Assembly: GCF_947241705.1 (NCBI RefSeq)
Contig: NC_079265.1
Location: 372,001-436,000 of the forward strand
Direction of reading: 5' to 3'
Origin: Saccharomyces mikatae IFO 1815
Taxonomy: Eukaryota; Ascomycota; Saccharomycetes; Saccharomycetales; Saccharomycetaceae
DNA length: 64,000 nucleotides
A program made the position numbers and the translations under genes. This document shows, in pieces, positions 20,665 to 38,671 of the stretch. The notes beneath the pieces were generated by a model, which saw only the letters and a program-made list of their open reading frames with translations, was not told the origin of the DNA and ran no database searches. Each line of letters starts with the position of its first letter. The stretch's first letter is position 1.

Positions 20665-21705
20665 TTAATCTTTTAACTGTTCTCTTTGTAGTTTAAATGG
20701 AAACTTGCTGATCTCGAGTATCCTGTTAACGCTTTGAACATTTATACTGTCGTTGAATGTTTCTACCCAAGATTTGCCTTTTGGGCCTTTTTTTGAGGTC
20801 AAGAAATTATCCCAATCTAAATTGGCAACCTTTTGGACACTCTTGTTGACATCATCATTGAAATCATTTAGTGTTTCTTCATCAGGAAAAATTTTTACGA
20901 TATATAAATAATATCCATCTTTTGCTGTTCCAACAGTACTTCTACCAAAATTGTCTATTAAACGTTTCTTTGATTTGTCTTCTATAATGGTACTATTATG
21001 CGAATTTTTTTCAAAATGGCTGTGTTCCCGAGTGGCTTTATCACCATTTAATCTGCACCACTCCTTGATAAACATCATTTTCACTTTTAATTTTAGATCT
21101 CTTCTCAAATATGCGAACTCAGAGGGAATATTGTTCCTATGTTTAGTTGTTAGCCGCATCATTGCTGCATGAATTTTGCTCAGCTCCGCTTCATCTAATT
21201 TCGATATTCTGGATTCATTGAAGTACTTTTGATCTTTGTTGAAGATTTTCCCATTTAAATAATATTTCTTGTTGGATTTAACTGTTATGGCAGGTTTGCT
21301 TTTTCTGAAACAGGACATGAAATGGTCCTGAGGGAAATAATGAAGCTGAAAAAACCTGCTATCGTATACCAATGAATGGGGACAAAACTTCTTGCCAATA
21401 GTCACATACGCTTGAATGGGAGAAATTACCCCTCGAAGTTTACTGGCAGCATATTTCACTGGATCCCAGTTCATTTCTTGTTTTTTTTGCAAACTATTAA
21501 ATGTGCTCAATGTGCTACTTCTAACACACAAGTCCAATTTTAAATTAACCGAATCATTTTTTTGAAAGTCGCAAAGTGAAAGAGGCTCAGTATCTTTTGT
21601 TACTATAAATTTTGCGAATGGATCGTTAGTATGTACAGCAGTTGATGGTCGAACCACCAGTTTTGTCCTTAAGTTTTGTGATAGCAGTGTAGAGTATACC
21701 CTCAT
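20665..21705 (-). CDS. PET130: Pet130, mitochondrial protein of unknown function
   Basis: 346 residues (347 in S. cerevisiae). Needed for respiratory growth in S. cerevisiae. The molecular role is not known to me. The N-terminus (MRVYSTLLSQNLRTKL) is basic, Ser/Thr/Leu-rich and free of acids, as in a mitochondrial presequence. The rest is basic and lacks a motif I recognise, which could suit a mitoribosome or RNA-associated role, but that is inference. Confidence 0.9.
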   Translation of the reverse strand: MRVYSTLLSQNLRTKLVVRPSTAVHTNDPFAKFIVTKDTEPLSLCDFQKNDSVNLKLDLCVRSSTLSTFNSLQKKQEMNWDPVKYAASKLRGVISPIQAYVTIGKKFCPHSLVYDSRFFQLHYFPQDHFMSCFRKSKPAITVKSNKKYYLNGKIFNKDQKYFNESRISKLDEAELSKIHAAMMRLTTKHRNNIPSEFAYLRRDLKLKVKMMFIKEWCRLNGDKATREHSHFEKNSHNSTIIEDKSKKRLIDNFGRSTVGTAKDGYYLYIVKIFPDEETLNDFNDDVNKSVQKVANLDWDNFLTSKKGPKGKSWVETFNDSINVQSVNRILEISKFPFKLQREQLKD

Positions 21706-22240
21706 TGTTCGGGTCCTTCTATCAATTCTCCTATCCTTTTCTTTCCTTCATTTACCAGTGCTTTTTTTTGTTTTTAGTATTTCTGCTCCGGAAGGTGTCT
21801 TTTTTGTTAATATACATTTCGTAATAGACAAACTAAGGTGACGTTAACATTCAACAGCATTCAACTTTTGGCTTTTCTGCAATTGGATTATTTAAGAAAT
21901 GCAGCAGTCAGGATTGTTTTTTTCAGAAAGAGAAGATGTCGGTTCCAAAGGTAGGCCTACGGTGGGTGATCTCAGAGTAGGGATATTTCGAAACAAAAAA
22001 TGATAGATATACAAAGAATGTAATTGTTGTATTTTATCGTGGTAGAATTTGTGTATTATGGTTTTCGTTTAAAAGAGTTTAAAAAAAGCATAATTGAAAC
22101 AATTCTTTAATCTTCATATAGTTTCATCTGTAAAAGGTTATAAACAATATACAGTTAGGTAATAATAATACGAAATTGAGGAGGAGGGAATGAGTAAAAA
22201 CGAAAGCTTCCATAGTGTCTCTACATAAGCACTGAAGAAA
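21706..22240. other. Intergenic, PET130 promoter and BBC1 terminator
   Basis: 535 bp of AT-rich sequence. I find no gene, repeat or clear binding site. Confidence 0.55.
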
Positions 22241-26188
<3,948 letters not shown>

Positions 26189-28243
26189 ATGAATTACACA
26201 AACGAGTATAGGCGGGAAGAGACAGAAGCGACTAATAAACAATATCTTTACAATAAGACTGTAAAGTCCGCGTACGCAGATGCGCTGAAGGACAAAATTA
26301 ATAGAGAGCAGACGATCGGCCTTCCGGCTGTCGAAAAAGGGACAATAACTAGCGGGGAAACAAAGAACTACAACCTGGATAAAGAGAACGATTCCGCATA
26401 CGAGATGTTCAAGAAAAATCTTGGTGTTCCGATAGGTCATCATGAGGGAGACAATAATGACGATGATTATGATGACGACGAACCGTACATTGATGAAGAT
26501 GAAGAGGAGACAGACAGGTATAGTGACGATGACTACACAGATGAAGCAGACAAGAGTTTTATAGAGGATAGTGATTCTGATAGCTACGATTTGGAAGAAA
26601 ACTCTGACCTTGAAGAAAGCTGGGGAAGTTCTAGTGAGGACGGGAAGTTGCCGTGGGGAAAGTATTTTTTTTATGGAGGTCTCTTCTTTGTTTTCTATTT
26701 CCTTGGATCTTTTTTTATAACAGCAGTCAGAAATAATGATGATGACGGCAATTTATCCGGTGCTATATCATCCCCAGGTAAATCATTCATCAATCTACAG
26801 AAACAGGTGAATCATTTATATAGTGAATTAAGCAAGCGGGACGAAAAGCATTCTTCAGAATTGGATAAAACTGTAAAAGTCATCATTTCCCAGTTCGAGA
26901 AAAACATCAAGAAACTACTGCCTCCAAATTTGGTCAATTTTGAGAATAACATTAGTTCATTGACAAAACAGGTTGACACGATTTCAACTTCTATGAGTGA
27001 GTTGCAGAGGCAAAGAGATAGGTTTACTGTTGAAAATGTTACTCAATGGCAGGATCAATTAGTGAAACAATTAGACACACATCTTCCCCAAGAGATACCC
27101 GTGGTAATTAACAATTCTTCATCGCTATTAATAATCCCCGAATTACACAATTATTTGTCGGCTTTGATTTCAGACGTTATTGAGACTCCAGGGATTGTGA
27201 CTACCGGCGGTACTGAAAATCGCTGGGAGTATGACTTGAATCATTATGTAAAGGAAATTCTTTCGGATGAGTTGCAGTATATCGATAAGGATTACTTCAT
27301 TCAAGAAATGAACAGAAGATTACAATCCAACAAACAAGAAATTTGGAAAGAGATCACGAACAGGTTAGAATCGCAACAGCAGCAGGTCCAGTCGGATTAT
27401 TCAAATGCACCACAGCAATATTCGAGCATATTGATGAAGAGACTAATACATCAAATTTACAATTCCAATCAACACCAATGGGAGGATGATTTAGATTTTG
27501 CCACTTATGTTCAAGGAACGAAATTATTGAATCATTTAACTTCGCCGACTTGGAAACAAGGGAATGGGGTTCAGCCGATAGAATTACTGACTGACTCTAA
27601 ACAAAGCTCCTCGACCTACTGGCAATGCGAAAACGAACCCGAATGTTCATGGGCTATTAGATTCAAAACACCTCTATATCTAACCCAAATGTCATACATA
27701 CATGGCCGTTTTACTAACAACTTACATATAATGAACTCAGCACCAAGGATAATATCATTGTACGTTAAATTAACATATACCAAGGAGATCAAGGCATTGC
27801 AGGCATTGGCAAATCAATACAGTTTCGGGCAGCCTCACAAGAGAGATCGAAATTACATCAAGATTTCCAAATTTGAGTACAGGTTGACGGATTCTAGAAT
27901 ACGCCAACAAATACCTTTACCACCATGGTTTATTCAGTTAAAACCTCTCGTACGTTCAATTGTCTTTCAAGTAGAAGAAAACTACGGGAACAAGAAGTTC
28001 ACGTCTTTGAGAAAGTTTATTATTAACGGTGTAACACCGCAGGATTTGCAAATAATTGAGAACAACGAGTTTCCTGTTTTATTGGGAGATATTCCAGAGT
28101 ATGGTGTCGCCCAGAACGCCAACGAAGGCAAAAGGAAGGTTTTGCCGTCAACGCCATTGTATGCGTCTCCACCTACCGTCAACACAAGGTTTCATCCCGC
28201 TTCCAAAGTTCCATCATTTGGACAAGATGAACTCGATCAATAA
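26189..28243 (+). CDS. MPS3: SUN-domain nuclear envelope protein Mps3
   Basis: Inner nuclear membrane SUN protein at the spindle pole body half-bridge. It is needed for SPB duplication, telomere tethering and meiotic chromosome movement. The start at 26189 ([11 protein letters not shown]) matches the family N-terminus; the frame is open a little further upstream without an ATG. 684 residues (682 in S. cerevisiae). Order: nucleoplasmic N-terminus with a very acidic Asp/Glu tract (about 88-150), one membrane segment (159-180), a coiled-coil lumenal part (about 200-430) and a SUN domain (about 440-650). Confidence 0.95.
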   Translation: MNYTNEYRREETEATNKQYLYNKTVKSAYADALKDKINREQTIGLPAVEKGTITSGETKNYNLDKENDSAYEMFKKNLGVPIGHHEGDNNDDDYDDDEPYIDEDEEETDRYSDDDYTDEADKSFIEDSDSDSYDLEENSDLEESWGSSSEDGKLPWGKYFFYGGLFFVFYFLGSFFITAVRNNDDDGNLSGAISSPGKSFINLQKQVNHLYSELSKRDEKHSSELDKTVKVIISQFEKNIKKLLPPNLVNFENNISSLTKQVDTISTSMSELQRQRDRFTVENVTQWQDQLVKQLDTHLPQEIPVVINNSSSLLIIPELHNYLSALISDVIETPGIVTTGGTENRWEYDLNHYVKEILSDELQYIDKDYFIQEMNRRLQSNKQEIWKEITNRLESQQQQVQSDYSNAPQQYSSILMKRLIHQIYNSNQHQWEDDLDFATYVQGTKLLNHLTSPTWKQGNGVQPIELLTDSKQSSSTYWQCENEPECSWAIRFKTPLYLTQMSYIHGRFTNNLHIMNSAPRIISLYVKLTYTKEIKALQALANQYSFGQPHKRDRNYIKISKFEYRLTDSRIRQQIPLPPWFIQLKPLVRSIVFQVEENYGNKKFTSLRKFIINGVTPQDLQIIENNEFPVLLGDIPEYGVAQNANEGKRKVLPSTPLYASPPTVNTRFHPASKVPSFGQDELDQ

Positions 28244-28880
28244 ACGACAAAAAAAATACTGCCAACCCCTCACCCCCAGAAAATCGCGCAGATTGACCGT
28301 GCTCTTTAAATCATAGGGTTAGCTACCCACCACCACTCACCTGAGTACTGGCGTCATTCATAATCCTATCGTCCGTTTATACACAGCCACACGGTATCCG
28401 AATGCTGTTTCCATGTATGTGTGCGTATTCGCGTCCCAGGATTAGCAGTACTTGAAATATCTTTCTGTTACTCAAGGCCGCAGTCGTTTGGAAATCGGAT
28501 TATTTTGCTTTTTGTGCAGTTTGCGGGAAATTCTCTTTGCTTGAGAAATTGAAAATCAGAGCCATCTGTAAAAAAAAAGGTAAAAAGGGAATTCTCAAAC
28601 ATAGCATAAAGCGATTGGTTTCGTTCTTGTACTCAGCCCTTTTTATCCATTTCTGTCAAAAGTTTCTTTGCTTCCATTTCCGTTTCTCGTTAACTTATTA
28701 CCAACGTACATCTTTTTAGTTTTTCAAATAACTTAGCAAGAAGGCTCAAATTCATATATTCTTGGCATTTTTATCATATTCAGGCCCTTTAATATCATTC
28801 ATAGCAGGACCTACCTCAACGCATTAAAGTTCATTTTTATATAGCAATACTTCTACAGACAACACAATCAAAAATACACA
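28244..28880. other. Intergenic, MPS3 to TPH3
   Basis: 637 bp with no gene or LTR that I can see. Short A-runs occur near 28245 and 28569. Confidence 0.5.
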
Positions 28881-30566
28881 ATGGGCTTTCTAGACTCGCT
28901 AAAGAAACCTGTTAGCATTAAGAGCTCGCTCCCTAAGTTTTCCCGCAGTGCCAGTAGCCTAAGTTCAAGAAGCCACCCAATAAGTTCTCGACCCTTCCAG
29001 GAATTACCACCAGAGCTGTTTGCCACCACTAAGCCTATATTCAAGATTTTGCAAGCACAAGCAAATAAGGTTTACTTCCAATCTTCTAATACTGAAGCAG
29101 TATGGAATATTAAGGATTCTTCTGGTCATTTTTTTGAAGCCACATCAATTTCATTGGTCGGTTCCCATATAATCATTGCTGATTCCTCTGCAAGGGCCGT
29201 AAATGTGTCCATCATAGATTCTTCTTCTAATATAAATCAGTGTGAGATTTCAAGCGTTGGTGAATTCCTACAGTTCAATAAGGGCCAGCTGTCTGTTACA
29301 TGTAACGATTTTCCCTTACTAGAAAAGTTCAAAAGGTTATGTATGATTTCAATTTTCGAGTTCATTTCCACATATAAAGCCTTGACCGGTACAATCATTT
29401 CATCCTATGGGTTGCGAATGTCCGATATGCATGTTATTTTGAACTCACCGTTTAATTTTAAAGATTGGTGTGAGGTTTACATTGACGGTCAAGGTTGGGT
29501 TAAAGTATGGTGCCATATTGATAAAGTGTCTAAGAATAATAATCCTAAAACCAATAGCGACCACGATGCGAAAGGAAAATATCAAATCAGATTTTATAGA
29601 GATGACAAATCTACATCTAGCAAAAACTGCGTGTTTTTCATCCCAGACAATGAGTATGTTCAAGATATTTTCTTCTATAACGCCAACTCAGCAGAACCTT
29701 CTAAAAGTATGAATGAGTTCTTCGAAGGATTGCAAATGATAAAGCTTGTTGGTAACGTGCGTTTCTGCAGTGATACGGATTTGACTGATATAATGGATAA
29801 TGGGTCTGTCTACAGTAGTGCTAACAATGGCAGTGGTGACAGCAGCTCAGCGGCGCTGAATAATGAAAGTCCCAACACTACACCAAAGAGTAGAACTTTC
29901 TTTTCACCGAAAGGCCATAAAAGAAACAGTTCTCACGTAAGTTCGTTAACTTCAAGATCGGCAAAGAAGCCCATAACTAACTTTACTACACGGACAAATG
30001 GACTTTTAATTAGGCCATTGCCTCATCACGGTGTCCATCACTTAGAAGCAATGATTAGGTTCATTATACCCTTGATGGACTGTGCAAGACTCTATGGGCG
30101 TCCAGTTCAATTCAAAACAGACAGAACGGATATGAATTCGCTAATGTTTGGACTTCCTAAATTGCCCTCTGTGGACTATTTTGCTCAGGAGGAGATAGCC
30201 CATTTAATGACTCAGGATTTCAATCCTTTGAAGGAAGAAGATACTGATGATACAATGGCTTTAACCATGTCAAGATTCACCGGCTATTTGCAAGAAAGAA
30301 CGACAAAAGTCCCGAAGAGAAATATGGAACTGAATTTCAGGACATTTGGTGATGTAATGGGCATATATAATTCTACGAGGGAGCGTTCTAAACTTAGTTC
30401 CATGGCTGATGAAGATAATTCGATGAAGGAGCTTTCGTTGAGTGATAAAAGCAACGTTAGTTCCGATACAACAAATGTGATGAACCAATTACAGGTAAAC
30501 GCCCACAAATACCCAAACTCTATGTGCGAACGCCCTATCGTTGCAAGCACATCACCTTTGGCCTAG
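28881..30566 (+). CDS. TPH3: Tph3 (YJL016W), PH-like domain protein of unknown role
   Basis: 561 residues, the S. cerevisiae length. The function is not known to me. The N-terminal 50 residues are Ser/Arg-rich and look disordered. A beta-rich PH-like stretch with a W-rich segment (VYIDGQGWVKVWCHI) lies near 198-212. A Ser/Asn-rich linker spans about 310-365, and a conserved C-terminal part covers about 370-530. There is no enzymatic motif and no membrane segment, so an adaptor or signalling role at membranes is plausible but only inferred. Confidence 0.88.
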   Translation: MGFLDSLKKPVSIKSSLPKFSRSASSLSSRSHPISSRPFQELPPELFATTKPIFKILQAQANKVYFQSSNTEAVWNIKDSSGHFFEATSISLVGSHIIIADSSARAVNVSIIDSSSNINQCEISSVGEFLQFNKGQLSVTCNDFPLLEKFKRLCMISIFEFISTYKALTGTIISSYGLRMSDMHVILNSPFNFKDWCEVYIDGQGWVKVWCHIDKVSKNNNPKTNSDHDAKGKYQIRFYRDDKSTSSKNCVFFIPDNEYVQDIFFYNANSAEPSKSMNEFFEGLQMIKLVGNVRFCSDTDLTDIMDNGSVYSSANNGSGDSSSAALNNESPNTTPKSRTFFSPKGHKRNSSHVSSLTSRSAKKPITNFTTRTNGLLIRPLPHHGVHHLEAMIRFIIPLMDCARLYGRPVQFKTDRTDMNSLMFGLPKLPSVDYFAQEEIAHLMTQDFNPLKEEDTDDTMALTMSRFTGYLQERTTKVPKRNMELNFRTFGDVMGIYNSTRERSKLSSMADEDNSMKELSLSDKSNVSSDTTNVMNQLQVNAHKYPNSMCERPIVASTSPLA

Positions 30567-30861
30567 CTCTTTATAGATATAGCTACGATTTAGAGACTAA
30601 TCTCCAGTATATTGTTTTTATAACGAGGTATCTCTATCGCCGATTATACTCTGTTATGATCTTATGTGATATATACTTGTATATATATGTAAAAACGTCT
30701 TAATGTGAAGAGTTTTCGTTTAACGTGATGCCTAGTGAAAAGAAAAAAAATAGCAAATTGCCACTCTATGAAGTGAGCAGAGCATTATATGGCAAGAGCA
30801 TTGAAAATATCAAGTGGCTACTCATAGAAATCTACCATATAAAATAGTGATATAAGCCACA

Positions 30862-32469
30862 ATGCAAGCCCCAGTGGTATTTATGAATGCTTCTCAAGAG
30901 AGAACTACAGGTCGTCAAGCCCAAATTTCCAATATCACTGCTGCAAAGGCAGTTGCTGATGTCATTCGTACTTGTTTAGGCCCAAAGGCTATGTTGAAGA
31001 TGCTATTAGATCCTATGGGTGGCCTTGTTTTGACTAACGATGGCCATGCTATTCTGAGGGAAATTGACGTTGCGCATCCAGCAGCCAAATCCATGTTGGA
31101 GTTATCCCGTACTCAAGATGAAGAGGTAGGTGACGGAACCACAACTGTTATTATTTTGGCAGGTGAAATTCTAGCTCAGTGTGCGCCTTACTTGATTGAG
31201 AAGAACATACATCCTGTTATTATCATTCAAGCTTTAAAAAAAGCTTTAACTGATGCACTGGAAGTTATAAAGCAAGTGAGTAAACCTGTCGATGTGGAAA
31301 ATGATGTTGCTATGAAGAAGTTGATTCAAGCTTCCATTGGTACTAAATATGTCATACATTGGTCAGAAAAAATGTGCGAATTGGCCTTGGACGCTGTTAA
31401 GACTGTCCGTAAGGATCTCGGTCAAACCGTGGAAGGTGAACCCAATTTTGAGATTGATATCAAGAGATATGTCCGTGTAGAAAAGATCCCCGGTGGTGAT
31501 GTTCTAGATTCTCGAGTATTAAAGGGTGTGCTATTGAACAAGGATGTTGTTCATCCAAAAATGTCCCGCCACATAGAGAATCCACGTGTTGTCCTTTTGG
31601 ATTGTCCACTGGAATATAAGAAGGGTGAATCACAAACCAACATTGAAATTGAAAAGGAAGAAGATTGGAACAGGATTTTACAAATCGAAGAGGAACAAGT
31701 CCAGTTAATGTGCGAGCAGATTTTGGCAGTAAAGCCAACTCTTGTTATTACTGAAAAGGGTGTGTCCGATCTAGCGCAGCATTATTTACTAAAAGGCGGA
31801 TGCAGTGCATTAAGAAGAGTGAAGAAATCAGACAACAACAGAATTGCTCGTGTAACCGGCGCAACTATTGTTAATCGTGTAGAAGACTTGAAGGAAAGTG
31901 ACGTCGGTACAAATTGCGGATTATTCAAAGTAGAGATGATTGGTGACGAGTATTTTTCATTTTTGGACAACTGTAAGGAACCGAAAGCTTGTACCATAAT
32001 GTTACGTGGTGGTTCCAAGGATATTTTAAATGAAATAGATCGTAACCTACAAGATGCTATGGCTGTTGCCCGTAATGTGATGCTAAGTCCTTCCTTGTCC
32101 CCGGGTGGTGGTGCTACTGAAATGGCTGTTTCCGTTAAATTAGCAGAAAAAGCAAAGCAATTAGAAGGGATTCAACAATGGCCATATCAGGCCGTAGCAG
32201 ATGCTATGGAATGTATCCCACGTACATTAATACAAAATGCAGGTGGCGATCCTATCAGACTATTATCTCAGCTAAGAGCAAAACATGCCCAAGGTAATTT
32301 TACAACGGGTATTGATGGTGACAAGGGTAAGATTGTAGATATGGTTAGTTACGGTATTTGGGAGCCTGAAGTCATTAAACAGCAAAGTGTCAAAACTGCT
32401 ATTGAAAGTGCATGTTTACTATTAAGAGTTGATGATATCGTTAGTGGTGTAAGAAAACAAGAAGAATAA
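30862..32469 (+). CDS. CCT3: Chaperonin TRiC/CCT subunit gamma, Cct3
   Basis: One of the eight subunits of the cytosolic chaperonin that folds actin and tubulin. 535 residues (534 in S. cerevisiae). The nucleotide site GDGTT is at 90-94 and the equatorial NDGHAILREID at 59-69. The apical domain lies in the middle, and SPGGGATEMAV marks the return to the equatorial domain. CCT8 in this window is another ring subunit. Confidence 0.97.
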   Translation: MQAPVVFMNASQERTTGRQAQISNITAAKAVADVIRTCLGPKAMLKMLLDPMGGLVLTNDGHAILREIDVAHPAAKSMLELSRTQDEEVGDGTTTVIILAGEILAQCAPYLIEKNIHPVIIIQALKKALTDALEVIKQVSKPVDVENDVAMKKLIQASIGTKYVIHWSEKMCELALDAVKTVRKDLGQTVEGEPNFEIDIKRYVRVEKIPGGDVLDSRVLKGVLLNKDVVHPKMSRHIENPRVVLLDCPLEYKKGESQTNIEIEKEEDWNRILQIEEEQVQLMCEQILAVKPTLVITEKGVSDLAQHYLLKGGCSALRRVKKSDNNRIARVTGATIVNRVEDLKESDVGTNCGLFKVEMIGDEYFSFLDNCKEPKACTIMLRGGSKDILNEIDRNLQDAMAVARNVMLSPSLSPGGGATEMAVSVKLAEKAKQLEGIQQWPYQAVADAMECIPRTLIQNAGGDPIRLLSQLRAKHAQGNFTTGIDGDKGKIVDMVSYGIWEPEVIKQQSVKTAIESACLLLRVDDIVSGVRKQEE

Positions 32470-32700
32470 CCTCGGGGTTAAACTTCATTATCGTTGTTTA
32501 ATTCCGGTCTCTTTTCATCTTTTTTTATTTTTTTATGCTATTGTAATGTATTTATATAGAATTAAAATCTTCATATAACTTTGTCATCCTTACGGTACGT
32601 TATAAACGGCAATTAAATAACCATTTGCATAGGATTGCCTTTTTTTGAAGCCAGCCGTGGATGTATTTAAAATTACTAGTAAATTTACCCACCAACAGAT

Positions 32701-34317
32701 TCAGTCTTTACTTGAACGTGGTAGAGGGTATGAGATAAATGAAGAACTCGATTTATCATCATCTGAAATGGTTTCAGAATTTCTGCTTTGAGAAATAGAA
32801 TATGATTCTCTCATTTCCAAAATTGGTGTTAAGCGCCGTGGCTTAACAACCGAGGCAATATCAGGAAGTTCAGTGGCTTGTCCCTTAGGAGTCATGGGAC
32901 AGCTAATATATCCTTTACCAGGGAAATTGGTCCCTTGGTTTGAGTAGACCAATGTCTTAGAAACTAAAGCTTTTCTAGATATTTTCGGTCTTTTCAGTTG
33001 TGCTCCCGCCTCTTTTTGATCTTCAATTTCCTCCCGCCCTTCTTCTGTTCCTCTTGTATGTTTCTTGTTTGTCTTGAAGCTTTTATAAACGTTTCTTGAG
33101 ATAGCCAAGATCTCTTCTAGCGAAAATTCTAGTCTACCACTTTTAGATTCGTTATCCTCGCAATAAATTAGTTTAAAATTGCAGTCAATCTTTTCAGGTT
33201 TTTGGTCTTTTGTATCGATCATTTGATAAACAGGGTCACTTCTTCCAATAGAATCTCTGAAGATGGGTAGCTTTTCATCAATCTTTTTTTCTTTCGGTGA
33301 TGGTATTTGGTACTGTTTAAGCTCACCTAAATTTGTATTTGCTTCTAGCACTGATATCTTTAAATCATTTTCTTTGCTTCTTTCTACCTTAAAACCAAAG
33401 TTTTCCCATCCATCTCTATAAACGCCATCCACAGGTTTATCAGATAGTTCTACATCTAGTTCCTCTTCATCCACAAACACATTGTTTTTTATTGAGTTAT
33501 AGTCACTTGATGCATCATTTTGGTTTGCGAACTCTAATCTTTTAACGAATTCTGATCTGGTTTTTCCAAGTACTATAGATTCGAGGGGGTCCATTAACAT
33601 TTCATTCTCTAGCTGAATATTCTTCTCTTCCAATTTTCTCAGCAGATGACTTAACTGATCTTCTAAAACAAGATTGGGTTTAGCGTTGTTTTTTATTCCC
33701 AGTTTTAAAATATACATAGCATATTGAAATTTTTGTTTCTGAAGTAGAAGATTTGTAAACTCTTCATAAAATAATGCTAGCTTAGAACCAATTCCATTTC
33801 TTAACATATATACGAAAATATCTCTACTCTCCATGAAAGAATTAGTGGTAAAAAGCTCTATGTACCAAAACCATATTTTCAAAAATCTAACATCATTTTT
33901 GTATCTCACTAAACCCTTCAGATGGGATAAGCATCGCTCCAAAAGAGTAAGCATTCCACTTTGTTTGGAATTACCACCTTGGGGGTAGGCATTGTTTAAC
34001 CAGTTTATGTATTCAAGGTACAAGGTAATTGGGTCGCTTAATGTCGGAAGCTCATTTATCAATCTTTGCTCAAAGCATGATTTGACTTGACTTATTTCTG
34101 TTAATGGTTGACGTATCGCTGTCGATAGTGCGGATGCTGATCTTCCTTCCCTTAAAGGAAGAATGTTTTCCTTTTGGCTTTCAATTTCTTCAAAGTTAAC
34201 AACATTTTGTGATGGTGGTGATGCCATGTAAAAATACGTTTCTTTGCTTGTCTTCTTGTGTATCGGATTGATTTCTTTTGTTAAATCTTCGCATTGGTTT
34301 TGTTTACTATTTTGCAT
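32701..34317 (-). CDS. MAD3: Spindle checkpoint protein Mad3 (BubR1 relative)
   Basis: Component of the mitotic checkpoint complex with Mad2, Bub3 and Cdc20. The first ATG gives 538 residues. The KEN box essential for APC inhibition is K49-E50-N51. A TPR-like Bub1/Mad3 domain follows (about 85-245), then a second KEN (in RSKENDLK) and a Bub3-binding GLEBS-type segment near 400. There is no kinase domain, as expected. S. cerevisiae Mad3 (515) starts only 29 residues before its KEN box, so either this species has a longer N-terminus or M31 is the start (508 residues). Divergence from S. cerevisiae is high. Confidence 0.93.
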   Translation of the reverse strand: MQNSKQNQCEDLTKEINPIHKKTSKETYFYMASPPSQNVVNFEEIESQKENILPLREGRSASALSTAIRQPLTEISQVKSCFEQRLINELPTLSDPITLYLEYINWLNNAYPQGGNSKQSGMLTLLERCLSHLKGLVRYKNDVRFLKIWFWYIELFTTNSFMESRDIFVYMLRNGIGSKLALFYEEFTNLLLQKQKFQYAMYILKLGIKNNAKPNLVLEDQLSHLLRKLEEKNIQLENEMLMDPLESIVLGKTRSEFVKRLEFANQNDASSDYNSIKNNVFVDEEELDVELSDKPVDGVYRDGWENFGFKVERSKENDLKISVLEANTNLGELKQYQIPSPKEKKIDEKLPIFRDSIGRSDPVYQMIDTKDQKPEKIDCNFKLIYCEDNESKSGRLEFSLEEILAISRNVYKSFKTNKKHTRGTEEGREEIEDQKEAGAQLKRPKISRKALVSKTLVYSNQGTNFPGKGYISCPMTPKGQATELPDIASVVKPRRLTPILEMRESYSISQSRNSETISDDDKSSSSFISYPLPRSSKD

Positions 34318-34418
34318 TAGTTTGCACTATCGTATTATACAAAAAAAGGTGCCGAAAAAAATATATCTAACATGATTATTACTTAGTTATACATTAAAAA
34401 AATATACTAGTTGTATTT

Positions 34419-37453
<3,035 letters not shown>

Positions 37454-37939
37454 TCATGCGTAGCCTGAGATAATTTCTAGCATTTCCTCAATCCTTTTTT
37501 CGTCGAATCTTGCGTCACATTCCTCTACTATGGAATATAGGTGAACCATATTGGCAGGAAGTTGATTGACAATTTGCAGTTTTTCCGCTTTGAATAATTT
37601 GAAGGAATTCAATTTAGTCATTAAGTCACCAAAACTTTGATCACTCATTCTGCTGATGGCCGACTTTTCAACATCTTTTACACCACTGCTTTTTCGCTCC
37701 TCGCCTTCATCTTCCTGGTTAATATAGTTCTTGTTTATGCTGAGGTAGTTTACCACATTTCGAGTGATACCTTGCAATTCAGGGTGATTGTAGGGTCTAT
37801 TTTGTTTACCCTTCGAGCGATTTTTTTTTAGTGCAGCTTGGCTTTTTTCGTCCCAGAGATGTTCTCTTTCGAGATCAGATAGAAATTTCAAGACTTCATA
37901 ATCACTTAAAAAGGCATTCCTTTCTTCAAGAACTTTCAT
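37454..37939 (-). CDS. RPC17: RNA polymerase III subunit C17 (Rpc17)
   Basis: Rpb4-like stalk subunit of Pol III, paired with C25 and contacting TFIIIB during initiation. 161 residues from the ATG at 37939 (MKVLEERNAFLSDYEV), as in S. cerevisiae. The frame is open 24 codons further upstream but without an ATG. An N-terminal domain (1-70) is followed by a charged linker (about 90-112) and an HRDC-like helical C-terminus. Four Pol III genes lie within 9 kb, an incidental neighbourhood. Confidence 0.94.
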   Translation of the reverse strand: MKVLEERNAFLSDYEVLKFLSDLEREHLWDEKSQAALKKNRSKGKQNRPYNHPELQGITRNVVNYLSINKNYINQEDEGEERKSSGVKDVEKSAISRMSDQSFGDLMTKLNSFKLFKAEKLQIVNQLPANMVHLYSIVEECDARFDEKRIEEMLEIISGYA

Positions 37940-38158
37940 AACGTCCAAAAAAATTTGTATATATGTTGTATTGTCCTGGTCGCTAATGTCAACTGTCCAC
38001 AAACGTCTCAACTATGACCAATAGAGCAGTATTTGTTTGATCGTCAGCTCAGAGATCGATGACCATGGAAAATTTAATTGCGGCGCGAGAAAGAAAAAAA
38101 AATTCTATTATTTCCTACTATATTTATCCTCAAAACAGGAACACTTTTCAAGAAATTA

Positions 38159-38231
38159 GCCTTGTTGGCGCAATCGGTAGCGCGTATGACTCTTAATCAT
38201 AAGGTTAGGGGTTCGAGCCCCCTACAGGGCT
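38159..38231 (+). tRNA. tK(CUU)J: tRNA-Lys (anticodon CUU)
   Basis: A 73-base cloverleaf starts GCCTTGTTGG with the anticodon loop CTCTTAAT and ends TACAGGGCT. The B box is GGTTCGAGCC. There is no intron, and a T-run follows at 38235-38239. Confidence 0.95.
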
Positions 38232-38474
38232 ATCTTTTTAAGATTGCCTTTTTAGTACTATAAACTGCCTTTTAGCAATTGTTCTCCTTATTCTAAAGAG
38301 GATGTAACACAACACGGTACTCGTGCTCTTCGTGAATGCAATATTAATATTTCCAGAATTTTTAATCGATTGCGTCACTATACTGCTCATACCAGAAAAA
38401 GAACGAAGCTGATAGCACTATTATTTACCACCAGTCATAGTTGACGAATTTCAAGAAATACTACAAAAATAAAT

Positions 38475-38580
38475 TGAAACGGACAGGAATTGAACCTGCA
38501 ACCCTTCGATTGCAATCTTATTCCGTGGAATTTCCAAGATTTAATTGGAGTCGAAAGCTCTACCATTGAGCCACCGCTTC
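38475..38580 (-). tRNA. tW(CCA)J: tRNA-Trp (anticodon CCA) with intron
   Basis: 106 bases read from 38580 to 38475, starting GAAGCGGTGG and ending GTCCGTTTCA. Exons total about 72 bases and the intron about 34 bases, following the anticodon CCA. The intron can pair with the anticodon region as in other yeast tRNA-Trp genes. Needs the SEN endonuclease and Trl1 ligase. Confidence 0.94.
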
Positions 38581-38671
38581 AACTTTTGTTAAAATCATTA
38601 CAGAAAAGTTTCTATGATAGCTGTTGAATCTTACAAAGCTAGTATATGGGAAGTGGGAAAATTTTCAAAAC

